From Sinorhizobium sp. (lineage in GTDB: Bacteria > Pseudomonadota > Alphaproteobacteria > Rhizobiales > Rhizobiaceae), in NCBI GenBank assembly GCA_031178305.1, contig JAPSJG010000091.1:1-10641 (forward strand): a stretch of DNA of 10,641 nucleotides, in the 5' to 3' direction. The notes under the pieces are model-generated. The model did not search any database. It saw only the letters and a program-made list of their open reading frames with translations, and was not told the origin of the DNA. The position numbers and the translations under genes are program-made. Of this stretch, positions 1-7,125 are shown one piece after another (the first letter of the stretch is position 1; the number at the start of each line of letters is the position of its first letter).

Positions 1-2
1 AA

Positions 3-83
3 GAGTTCTCGCTTTTGCTGGCCGGTATCGACTGGACTCGGGTTAAACGGAACGTCGTAAAGCGGCCGACGAAAGTGGGCTGA
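3..83 (+). pseudogene. C-terminal remnant of an IS66-type TnpB (Orf2) protein, open at the left edge
   Basis: The frame open from the left edge reads EFSLLLAGIDWTRVKRN and ends at a TGA at 81-83. The pattern of a hydrophobic LLL(A/E)GIDW segment followed by a short basic tail ending in Gly-stop is how the IS66-family accessory protein TnpB ends. Only about 26 residues are visible, so it is impossible to say whether the upstream element is intact. No tnpC gene follows, which it would in a complete IS66 element, so the element is broken on its right side. The call rests on recalled family similarity and is moderate. Confidence 0.5.
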
Positions 84-212
84 TCCTATTGGATTTGCTT
101 GAAGATTCAGGATCATGTGCTAGGGTCTACAGCGAGATTGCAAGGCGGACCGGATACGAGCGCCGCAGTATCGCAAATTGGCAGAACTTGAGGATAAACC
201 CGATTAACTGCG
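84..212. other. Unidentified scar sequence between the IS remnant and the broken HAD gene
   Basis: This stretch matches neither the IS66 remnant on its left nor the HAD phosphatase on its right. A plus-strand frame starting at TTG 89 encodes a helix-turn-helix-like stretch (YSEIARRTGYERRSIANW, about residues 14-31). After roughly codon 40 the frame runs antisense through the HAD gene and cannot be real there. It may be a fragment of another transposase or of a DNA-binding protein, but I do not recognise it. No terminal inverted repeats or target duplication could be defined. Confidence 0.3.
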
Positions 213-596
213 CAGCGACACCGGCCGCGGCCATGCGCTTGCGCGCAAGCTCGATAGGCGCGGAGGTGACGATCGCCCAGCGATCGCGCGGCAGGGCCCT
301 CAGGAATTCGATGGCGCCCGGCACCGGCCTTATGCCCTCAACATCTTTCAGTTCCTCGTCCTGTATCACAATCGCTTCCCGGCGCGGATCAACACCGGTA
401 GCGCGAGCGGCGTGATGACGTCGATCGCCCGCACGCCGTGGATTGTCGGGATGAACACGGCGGGGTCGAAGCCGTGACGCGCGCACCAGCGACCCCAGAC
501 GCGCTCCACCACTCCGGTTGAATCGAGAAGCGTGCAGTCCATGTCGAACAGAAAGGCGTCGTAGGTGCGCCCGGCACGGAAGGCGGTCTCCTTCAT
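213..596 (-). pseudogene. HAD-superfamily sugar-phosphate phosphatase, frameshifted and 3'-truncated
   Basis: The gene starts with ATG at 596, three bases after the stop of the IMPase gene, so it was the last gene of the leftward operon. The first frame (596 to about 400) carries HAD motif I, FDMDCTLLDST, with the nucleophile and acid aspartates at D18 and D20, followed by a cap-like stretch ending HGVRAIDVITPLA. The sequence then continues in a different frame (TGVDPRREA...RPVPGAIEFLRALP) into motif II (AIVTSAP) and RKRMAAAGVAAQ. Rejoining the frames needs one extra base near 395-405, so a single-base deletion is the simplest explanation. Past about position 213 homology stops, and motifs III and IV (the Lys and the acidic pair) are absent. 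The layout resembles 2-deoxyglucose-6-phosphatase/GPP1-type sugar phosphatases. Two independent lesions make activity very unlikely; the frameshift alone could be a sequencing error, the truncation could not. Confidence 0.8.
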
Positions 597-599
597 CGG

Positions 600-1388
600 T
601 CAGCCGCCATAGATTTCAAGAAGTGCCGCATAGACAGCGTCGTTGCCGGCGATGACACGATTGCCCTTGTTCAGCCCGTCGTAGGCAAGAAAGTCATTGG
701 TCTTTAGGCCGGCGGCACGAATGACGGCGATGGCGCCGAGGCAATCGTAGGAGTTGATATGCGGCTCGATATAGCCGAGAAGGCGGCCGCTCGCGACGTA
801 GCACAGGGTCAGCGCGCCTGAGCCCTCGCGGTAGAACATGCCGCCGGCCTGGAGCAGGCGGCCGAACATCGGCAGGAATTCATCCGGTTTCACGCGTGGC
901 GAATAGCCCACGCCGCAGATGCCTTCGCGCACCGAGCGGCCGGAATGGCGCTCGACGGGCCTGCCGTTCAGCGTGGCCGGGAAATCGATGCCGCCGGCAA
1001 AGAGCTCGTCGCGGGCCGGCGCATAAACCATGCCGAACTGCAGTTCGTTGTCCTGCACGAAGGCGATCGACACGCACCAGCTTGACAGGCCTGAAATGAA
1101 CGGCTGCGTACCGTCGATCGGATCGACGACCCAGATGCCCTGACCCGGCGCATAGGTGGAGATGCCGGTTTCCTCGCCGAAAAAGGCGTCCTCCGGAAAA
1201 CCGGCCGCAAGCCGCTCCTTGATGAGAAGTTCGGTGTTCAGGTCAGCCTCGCTGATCATGTCCTGGACGCCCTTGCTCTTGATCGTCAGGCTGTCGCGCT
1301 GGCGGAAGTAGCCATGGGCCAGGTCGCCGGCATCGCGGATCAGCGTCAGCGCGAAGTCATACCGCTCGGCGAGTGTGGAATTGGTCAT
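600..1388 (-). CDS. Inositol monophosphatase-family sugar/inositol phosphatase
   Basis: A 262-residue protein, the usual length for the Mg2+-dependent inositol monophosphatase/SuhB/FBPase-like family, acting in the cytoplasm on a phosphorylated polyol, sugar or nucleotide. Visible metal-site motifs are GEE at residues 71-73, WVVDPIDGT at 86-94 (D89, D92) and an acidic residue at D215 in NSYDCLGAIAVIRAAG. In most family members the last motif begins WD, whereas here it is YD. ATG at 1388 is preceded by AAGGA with suitable spacing, and the gap to the upstream ROK kinase stop is 12 bases, so the two genes are co-transcribed. The broken HAD phosphatase follows three bases downstream. In this sugar-uptake context the substrate is more likely a sugar phosphate than inositol phosphate, but that is inference; the family alone does not fix it. 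Confidence 0.9.
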   Translation of the reverse strand: MTNSTLAERYDFALTLIRDAGDLAHGYFRQRDSLTIKSKGVQDMISEADLNTELLIKERLAAGFPEDAFFGEETGISTYAPGQGIWVVDPIDGTQPFISGLSSWCVSIAFVQDNELQFGMVYAPARDELFAGGIDFPATLNGRPVERHSGRSVREGICGVGYSPRVKPDEFLPMFGRLLQAGGMFYREGSGALTLCYVASGRLLGYIEPHINSYDCLGAIAVIRAAGLKTNDFLAYDGLNKGNRVIAGNDAVYAALLEIYGG

Positions 1389-1400
1389 CGGATTTTCCTT

Positions 1401-2297
1401 TCAATCGCGCCAAAGCCAGGCCGCGCCGCGCACGCCGCTGGAATCACCGTGTACCGCCCGCTTGATGGGGGTGTGGAATACCGTCGAGAATGCGCGCTTG
1501 GCGAGCGCCGGCGGCAGGTCGTCATAGAGCTCGTCGACATTCGACATGCCGCCACCCATGACCAGCACGTCCGGATCGAGCGTGTTGACAACCGTTGCAA
1601 GACCGCGCGCGACACGGTCGATATAACGGTCCCAGAGCAGGCCGCAAAGCCGGTCGCCGGCCCGCTTCTTCTCGATGATCGCGCGGGCCTTCAACTCCTC
1701 GTTGGTGTGGCGGGTATATTCCGCCTCGAAGGCACGGCCAGACACCCAGGTCTCCATGCAGCCATGGCGGCCGCAATAGCACGGACGCCCGGAGAGCTCC
1801 GTGACATCGGGAAAGGGCAGGGGATTGTGGCCCCATTCGCCGCCGCTGTTGTTGGGGCCGTGATGCGCCTTTCCGCCGATCGCGATACCCGCCCCCGCGC
1901 CCGATCCGAGGATGACGGCGAAGACGACGTTGTGGCCCGCCCCCGCGCCATCGACCGCTTCCGAGGCGGCAAAGCAGTCGGCATCGTTTTCGATGCGCAA
2001 CTCGCGTTGGATGATGTCGTTGAGGTCCTTCTCCACCGGCCGGCCGAGCAGCCAGGTGGAACTCGCCCCTTTGCCGAGACGGCTGACGGGTTCGAGCGAG
2101 CCGGGGATGCCGATGCCGACCGAGCCGCTGCAGCCTGTCTGTGTTTCCAGCCCCTCGATCATCTCCTTGATCATGCGGATGCAGCCGAAATAATCATGAC
2201 GCGGCGTGTCCTGGCGCAGGCGCAGAAGCTCGCGCCCGTCCGGCTCCATCGCCACGCCCTCGATCTTCGTTCCACCCCAGTCGATTCCGATAAGCAC
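1401..2297 (-). CDS. ROK-family sugar kinase, fructokinase (Mak)-like
   Basis: A 298-residue cytoplasmic kinase that should phosphorylate a hexose with ATP. It opens with the phosphate-binding loop GIDWGGTKIEG (residues 4-14), has the catalytic region ENDAD with D105 as general base, the GEWGHNPLP motif (153-161, zinc ligand H156) and the ROK zinc signature CYCGRHGCMET (173-183, C173, C175, C180). The C-terminus HGDSSGVRGAAWLW and the MGGGMSNVDELY stretch closely resemble, from memory, the E. coli fructokinase/mannokinase Mak rather than the glucose or GlcNAc kinases. The GTG at 2297 is preferred because GGGGAGGG lies just upstream and the conserved N-terminus begins directly there; the longer open frame to 2387 would add an unconserved 30 residues. 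It sits between the ROK regulator and the IMPase. A kinase linked to an frc-type transporter fits ketohexose phosphorylation. Confidence 0.9.
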   Translation of the reverse strand: MLIGIDWGGTKIEGVAMEPDGRELLRLRQDTPRHDYFGCIRMIKEMIEGLETQTGCSGSVGIGIPGSLEPVSRLGKGASSTWLLGRPVEKDLNDIIQRELRIENDADCFAASEAVDGAGAGHNVVFAVILGSGAGAGIAIGGKAHHGPNNSGGEWGHNPLPFPDVTELSGRPCYCGRHGCMETWVSGRAFEAEYTRHTNEELKARAIIEKKRAGDRLCGLLWDRYIDRVARGLATVVNTLDPDVLVMGGGMSNVDELYDDLPPALAKRAFSTVFHTPIKRAVHGDSSGVRGAAWLWRD

Positions 2298-2383
2298 GCA
2301 AACCCTCCCCGCACCCGTAAAACGGGCGCCCCATTCGTTGTCTGTCGATGTTCCTGCCCGCAAGGCGCTCCCGCGCCGCGCGG

Positions 2384-3607
2384 TCAACTGAAAAGCAGGT
2401 CCCGGTGCCGCGCATATTCGGCCAGCAGAGGCAGGCTTGCCGCTCCCAGCACGCGGGCGTCACTGCCGATACTCCCCTCCACGATCTCCACCGGCGCCAC
2501 GCCCTGCACGTCCATGGCGGCGAGCTTGTGGCGCGTGCGCGCCACCACCTTCGCCCGCACGTCCGGCGGGAAGCCGCCGTCGATCACCACATTGTGGAAG
2601 TCGATGACGGAGATTGCGCTGCCGATCGCCAGCGCGAGGCTGTCAGTTGCCTGCTCCACCCATTGGTCGACGACCTCGCCCAGCGCGCTCCAGTCCTTGT
2701 TGTTGTGCCAGATGAGGCTCGGATCGCCGCCGCTGTCGCGGATCATCCGCTCCAGGAGATAGATGGAGGCACACTGGATCAGCCGTTTCGGCGGCTTGCC
2801 AGCCTCCGGCGTGGAAACCGGCGCCGAACCGATCGCGCCGGCATAACCGCGGCGGCCGGGATAGAGGCTGCCGTCCAGCACCACGCCGCCGCCGACCAGG
2901 GTGGCGAAGAAGATGTAGAGGAAATCCGGATATCTGCCGCCCTCGCCGAAGGCGAGCTCGGCCGCGCAGGCCGCCGTGGCGTCGTTGTAGAAATGGACCG
3001 GCCAGTCGCAGAGCTGCGCGACTTCGGCCTTGAGATCGAAGTTGCGCCAGGCATCGACCACGTCATGCGGCGCGCCGACTTCCTCTTCCCAGCTCCACAT
3101 TTCCGACGGCGCGGCGATGCCCACGCCACGTACCCTGCTGAACTGGATGCGCGTCATGTTGTCGGTGATCGTCTCGAGGCTCGTCTGGAAGAACTGCTTC
3201 AGCAGCGCCGGCGTTGGATAGGCGAAGGTCGTGCGGATCATCTGGCGCGGCGTGCCGACCATGTCCATCAGCACGAGATCAGCGGAGCGCCGGCCGATCT
3301 TGAAGCCGACGGAGAAGGCGCCTTCCGGATTGAGAGCCATCGGAATCGAGGGCTGGCCCACCTTGCCGCGCTGCGGCTCGCCGCGCACCAGAAGGCCGTC
3401 CATCTCGAGCTGTTTCATGATGACGGAGCTGGCCTGCGCGGAAAGCCCGGTCATACGCGAAATCTCGCCCTTCGACAGCGGACCGTGCGTGCGCACGAGC
3501 GAAAGCACGAGCCGCTCATTATAGAGCTTCACGCCGGTCTGGTTCGTGCCCCGGCTGGTATCCAGCCGCTCGCCGGCATCGCCGACTGCCTTATCCGTGC
3601 TCAACAT
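2384..3607 (-). CDS. ROK-family (NagC/XylR/Mlc-type) transcriptional regulator
   Basis: A 407-residue protein with an N-terminal winged helix-turn-helix (about residues 27-80; LSKGEISRMTGLSAQASSV in its core) and a C-terminal ROK sugar-binding domain (about 97-400). The YNDATAAC stretch at 207-214 keeps the ROK sugar-binding aspartate. The zinc signature CxCGxxGCxE is missing: the segment after AIGSAP (258-263) has no cysteine cluster, and the usual His of the E(I/W)GH motif is Ser. It therefore looks like a sugar-sensing regulator without the structural zinc and without kinase activity. ATG 3607 is chosen because GGGAGGT (3617-3623) lies nine bases upstream; an in-frame ATG at 3628 would place that ribosome site inside the gene. 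It is divergent from the frcBCA-like operon and heads the kinase/phosphatase operon, the arrangement expected of a local repressor of both. By analogy with Sinorhizobium frc it could be called frcR-like. Confidence 0.9.
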   Translation of the reverse strand: MLSTDKAVGDAGERLDTSRGTNQTGVKLYNERLVLSLVRTHGPLSKGEISRMTGLSAQASSVIMKQLEMDGLLVRGEPQRGKVGQPSIPMALNPEGAFSVGFKIGRRSADLVLMDMVGTPRQMIRTTFAYPTPALLKQFFQTSLETITDNMTRIQFSRVRGVGIAAPSEMWSWEEEVGAPHDVVDAWRNFDLKAEVAQLCDWPVHFYNDATAACAAELAFGEGGRYPDFLYIFFATLVGGGVVLDGSLYPGRRGYAGAIGSAPVSTPEAGKPPKRLIQCASIYLLERMIRDSGGDPSLIWHNNKDWSALGEVVDQWVEQATDSLALAIGSAISVIDFHNVVIDGGFPPDVRAKVVARTRHKLAAMDVQGVAPVEIVEGSIGSDARVLGAASLPLLAEYARHRDLLFS

Positions 3608-3616
3608 CTTCACTGC

Positions 3617-3623
3617 ACCTCCC
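3617..3623 (-). promoter_or_regulatory. Ribosome binding site that decides the ROK regulator start
   Basis: On the minus strand this reads GGGAGGT, a near-perfect Shine-Dalgarno. It is nine bases upstream of ATG 3607 and three from a GTG at 3613, which is too close. It lies inside the frame if the upstream ATG at 3628 were used, so it argues for the shorter protein. Confidence 0.7.
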
Positions 3624-3707
3624 GTCATGCGCGTTGCGCCGACGCGAATTTATATCGCTTTGCCTCGCACACCAACTGGCTGCGCGTCGCACCTTCGATG
3701 TGAGCGA

Positions 3708-3736
3708 AGTATGAGGAGCAACAGCTGCGCCGTCAA
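3708..3736 (-). promoter_or_regulatory. Predicted sigma-70 promoter of the ROK regulator operon
   Basis: On the minus strand the -35 box TTGACG (3731-3736) is followed by a 17-base spacer and a -10 box CATACT (3708-3713). Predicted transcription start is near 3701, giving a leader of about 90 bases to ATG 3607. Box sequences and spacing are good but unproven. A second gene-facing promoter lies on the opposite strand at 3935. Confidence 0.5.
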
Positions 3737-3738
3737 TA

Positions 3739-3921
3739 ATAAATCATGCGGAAGTTTTTAGGTTGGTGAACATTGGCTTGGATACATAAAAACGGGCAAC
3801 AAATTTCAGCGAGACCTTTCTCTTTTATCGCCATTATTCAGACACTTGAGGGGCATTTCGGTTCACACCGTTGATTGCACCAGTGTAAGAGCCGCACCCA
3901 AATAGCCTATTTATAAATCAT
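3739..3921. repeat. Paired ATAAATCAT direct repeats in the divergent control region
   Basis: The nonamer ATAAATCAT occurs at 3739-3747 and again at 3913-3921, each just upstream of the -35 box of one of the two divergent promoters. GGTGAAC at 3765-3771 and GTTCAC at 3861-3866 form a further inverted pair between them. These are candidate sites for the neighbouring ROK regulator, whose relatives often bind AT-rich or inverted elements. Nonamer repeats in an AT-rich intergenic stretch can arise by chance, so confidence is low. Confidence 0.3.
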
Positions 3922-3934
3922 ACCGAGGTAAATA

Positions 3935-3963
3935 TTGACAAGGTCGGCCATCGGTGCTTGCAT
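3935..3963 (+). promoter_or_regulatory. Predicted sigma-70 promoter of the frcBCA-epimerase operon
   Basis: A consensus -35 box TTGACA (3935-3940), 17-base spacer and -10 box TTGCAT (3958-3963) precede the FrcB-like gene. The -35 is perfect; the -10 matches three of six consensus positions. The AT-rich palindrome ATTTATAAAT (3909-3918) lies upstream and could act as an UP element or an operator. Start of transcription near 3970 leaves a leader of roughly 97 bases. Confidence 0.5.
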
Positions 3964-3999
3964 TCCCGTCGCCGGCCGAAGGGCAGTCCTTGCCGGCGG

Positions 4000-4050
4000 G
4001 GCGCTAGGGAGAGCGCCTGTCCGCACAACATTCGCAGGGGAGGCCCCTGC
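4000..4050 (+). promoter_or_regulatory. Structured 5' leader of the frcB-like mRNA with two strong hairpins
   Basis: GGCGCT (4000-4005) pairs perfectly with AGCGCC (4012-4017) across a six-base loop. GCAGGGG (4034-4040) pairs perfectly with CCCCTGC (4044-4050) across AGG. A third possible stem joins GCCGGC near 3971 with GCCGGC near 3992. The second hairpin ends six bases before the true ribosome site GGGAGGA (4056-4062) and itself hides an AGGGGAGG sequence that could act as a decoy. No poly-T follows either stem, so neither is an intrinsic terminator. A role in translation control or mRNA stability is inference. Confidence 0.45.
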
Positions 4051-4066
4051 TTCATGGGAGGATGAA

Positions 4067-5095
4067 ATGCATTCGACTCTTGCTCGCGCCGCCTTTGGCG
4101 CTCTTCTGGCGTCCGTCGCCTTCGCCCCGCCGGTCCAGGCACAGGAAAAGATCACCGCCTGCCTGGTCACGAAGACCGAGATCAACCCCTTCTTCGTCAA
4201 GATGAAGGAAGGCGCCAGCGCCAAGGCCGCCGAACTCGGCATCGAGCTTCTGACCTTCGCCGGCAAGCAGGACGGCGATGCCGACACGCAGATCGCCGCC
4301 ATCGAATCCTGCATCGCCAGCGGCGCGAAGGGCATTCTTCTGACGCCGAACGATTCCAGCGCGCTCGTGCCGATCATCACGAAGGCACGCGAGGCTGGCC
4401 TGCTCACCATCGCGCTCGACACGCCGCTCGATCCGGCGAACGCGGCTGACGCCACCTTCGCGACGGACAATTTCAAGGCCGGTGAATTCGTCGGCAAATG
4501 GACGGCCGGCAAGCTCGGCGATGCCGCCAAAGATGCCAAGATCGCGCTTTTGAACCTCAACGCGCAGGAAATCACCGTCGACTACATGCGCAACCAGGGC
4601 TTCCTGTCCGGCTTCGGCATCGACATCAAGAACCCGACCGATATCGGCGATGAGGATGATCCGCGCATCATCGGCAATGCCGTGACCAACGCCAACGAAG
4701 AGGGCGGCCGCACAGGCATGGAAAGCCTGCTGCAGATCGATCCCGAGATCAACCTCGTCTACACGATCAACGAGCCGACGGCTGCCGGCGCCTATGAGGC
4801 GATCAAGGCCGCGGGCCGCGAGAAGGACGTGACGGTCGTCTCCATTGACGGCGGTTGCCCGGGTGTACAGAACATCAAGGAAGGCGTGATCGGCGCCACG
4901 TCGATGCAGTTCCCGCTGCTGATGGCCTCCATGGGCATCGAGGCGATTAAGGCCTTTGCCGACAGCGGCAAGAAGCCGGAGCCGACGCCCGGCCTCGACT
5001 TTTTCAACACCGGCGTTGAGCTGATCACCGACCGGCCCGTCGACGGCCTGCCGTCGATCACCGCCGATGAAGGCCTGAAGAAGTGCTGGGGCTGA
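4067..5095 (+). CDS. frcB: FrcB-like periplasmic sugar-binding protein of a CUT2 ABC transporter
   Basis: A 342-residue protein with a classical Sec signal peptide (basic MHSTLAR, hydrophobic core about residues 8-20, likely cleavage VQA|QEK after residue 25). It captures the sugar in the periplasm and delivers it to the FrcC/FrcA-like partners. The mature part is a periplasmic-binding-protein type I fold; landmarks are CLVTKTEINPFFVKMKEGA (32-50), IALDTPLDP (115-123), IGDEDDPRI (193-201), TNANEEGGRTGMESLLQ (207-223), NEPTAAGAYEA (235-245) and IDGGCPGV (260-267). These and the terminal KCWG closely match Sinorhizobium FrcB as I recall it. ATG 4067 is chosen because GGGAGGA lies four bases upstream and the signal peptide starts here; upstream in-frame codons add unconserved sequence. 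It could be a paralogue specific for another ketose rather than fructose. Confidence 0.9.
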   Translation: MHSTLARAAFGALLASVAFAPPVQAQEKITACLVTKTEINPFFVKMKEGASAKAAELGIELLTFAGKQDGDADTQIAAIESCIASGAKGILLTPNDSSALVPIITKAREAGLLTIALDTPLDPANAADATFATDNFKAGEFVGKWTAGKLGDAAKDAKIALLNLNAQEITVDYMRNQGFLSGFGIDIKNPTDIGDEDDPRIIGNAVTNANEEGGRTGMESLLQIDPEINLVYTINEPTAAGAYEAIKAAGREKDVTVVSIDGGCPGVQNIKEGVIGATSMQFPLLMASMGIEAIKAFADSGKKPEPTPGLDFFNTGVELITDRPVDGLPSITADEGLKKCWG

Positions 5096-5114
5096 TGCGG
5101 CGCTAGCGCCCGCA
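5096..5114 (+). repeat. GGCGCTAGCGCC palindrome directly after the frcB-like stop
   Basis: A perfect 12-base palindrome (5099-5110) begins four bases after the TGA. Flanking TGC (5096-5098) and GCA (5112-5114) extend the possible stem with a single bulged C. It stands before a larger GC hairpin at 5157 and may help stabilise the 3' end of the frcB message. Confidence 0.45.
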
Positions 5115-5156
5115 CTCTCTAACGACATTTCGCCTGCCACTCCCAGGGCAAGCCGC

Positions 5157-5182
5157 GGGGTGGGCGGTCACCCGCCCGCCCC
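5157..5182 (+). promoter_or_regulatory. Very stable intergenic hairpin between the frcB- and frcC-like genes
   Basis: GGGGTGGGCGG (5157-5167) pairs along its whole length with CCGCCCGCCCC (5172-5182) around a TCAC loop: eleven pairs, one of them T-G. No T-tract follows, so it is not a canonical intrinsic terminator. Strong stems between a binding-protein gene and its permease gene are known to protect the upstream message or cause partial termination, allowing more binding protein than permease. The structure is seen in sequence; the role is inferred. Confidence 0.6.
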
Positions 5183-5209
5183 ATTCCCGGCCACATGGGG
5201 ATATAAACC

Positions 5210-6288
5210 ATGACGAACAATCTCGACGCGCTGGCCGACAAGGCGGTAGACGCCGATGCAGCGGCAGAGCCCGCGGGCGGCTTTGCGCAATTCGATACCG
5301 ACGCGATCGGCCCGGTGCAGAAGCTCCAGCGTTTCCTGCACAGCTACCCCACTTTCGTGCCGCTCATCGTGCTGGCGGTATCGCTGATCGGTTTCGGTCT
5401 CTTCGCCGGCAGCAAATTCTTCGCGCCCTACAACATGTCGCTGATCGTCCAGCAGGTCTCGATCATCGGCATTCTCGCCGTCGCCCAGAGCCTGGTCATC
5501 CTCACGGCCGGCATAGATCTCTCGGTGGCCGCCATCATGGTGCTGAGCTCGGTCGTGGCGGGCAATCTGGCGGTCAAGCTCGGCTGGCCGCCCATCCCAT
5601 CGCTCTTTATCTCGTTTCTCGTCGGCACCGGCATCGGCCTGATGAACGGTTTCCTCGTCACCCGCGTAAAGCTGCCGCCGTTCATCGCCACGCTCGGCAC
5701 CTGGAACGTCTTCTATGCGCTCAATCTTTATCTGTCGGGCGCGCAGTCGATTCGGGGTAGCGAAATCGACCAGACGGCGCCCATCCTGAAGGTCTTCGGC
5801 GAGAGCCTGTCAGTCTTCGGAACGAAGATCAGCTACGGCTCGCTCCTGTTCGTCGCCGTCTTTCTCGTGCTCTGGTATGCGCTGACGCGCACCGCCTGGG
5901 GCCGGCATATCTATGCCGTCGGCGACGACAAGGAAGCGGCGGAACTCGCCGGCATCCGCACCGATCGCGTGCTCATCTCGGTCTATGCGGTGGCCGGTTT
6001 CATCTGCGCGCTTGCCGGCTGGTCGGCCATTGGCCGCGTCGGCGCGGTGTCGCCCACCAGCTTCTTCGAGGGCAATCTCCAGTCCATCACTGCCGTCGTG
6101 ATCGGGGGCATCTCGCTGTTCGGCGGGCGCGGCTCGATCCTCGGGCCGCTGGTCGGCGCGCTCATCGTCGGCGTCTTCCAGTCCGGTCTGCGCATCGCCG
6201 GCGTCGACGTTCTCTGGCAGCTCTTCGCCATCGGCTGGCTGATCATCATCGCCGTCGCCGTCGACCAGTGGATCAGAAAGGTTTCCGC

Positions 6289-6292
<4 letters not shown>
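5210..6292 (+). CDS. frcC: FrcC-like permease of a CUT2 sugar ABC transporter
   Basis: A 360-residue inner-membrane protein forming the translocation channel. The first 45 or so residues are hydrophilic and cytoplasmic; then come several hydrophobic segments, among them about 50-66, 80-120, 131-151, 209-224, 256-272, 291-304, 312-325 and 336-351. Family landmarks are LVILTAGIDLSVAAIMVLSS (95-114), KLPPFIATLGT (154-164), the ATPase-coupling loop GDDKEAAELAGI (238-249), VVIGGISLFGGRGSILG (296-312) and the C-terminus VDQWIRKVSA. The end is essentially that of Sinorhizobium FrcC as recalled. ATG 5210 follows a modest GGGGA site. Its TGA overlaps the ATG of the ATPase gene (ATGA at 6289-6292), showing translational coupling. 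Confidence 0.92.
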
Positions 6293-7068
<776 letters not shown>

Positions 7069-7110
7069 TCCCTCGAACCCTCCGTCGCGCGCGGCCTGGC
7101 GAGACAGCCG

Positions 7111-7115
7111 AAGGA
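7111..7115 (+). promoter_or_regulatory. Ribosome binding site of the epimerase gene
   Basis: AAGGA lies ten bases upstream of ATG 7126 in the 57-base gap after the ATPase gene. No promoter or terminator is evident in that gap, so the epimerase is read as part of the transporter operon. Confidence 0.5.
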
Positions 7116-7125
7116 CACCCATCCC

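Noticed and set aside
1314..3703. Long plus-strand open frames of 482 and 451 codons (1314-2762 and 2348-3703) opposite the minus-strand operon
   Set aside because: They are antisense shadows of the GC-rich ROK kinase and ROK regulator genes; their translations are rich in Arg, His and Ala with no recognisable motif.
4052..5140. 362-codon minus-strand open frame opposite the FrcB-like gene
   Set aside because: It is antisense to a clearly conserved binding-protein gene and has no motif or ribosome site.
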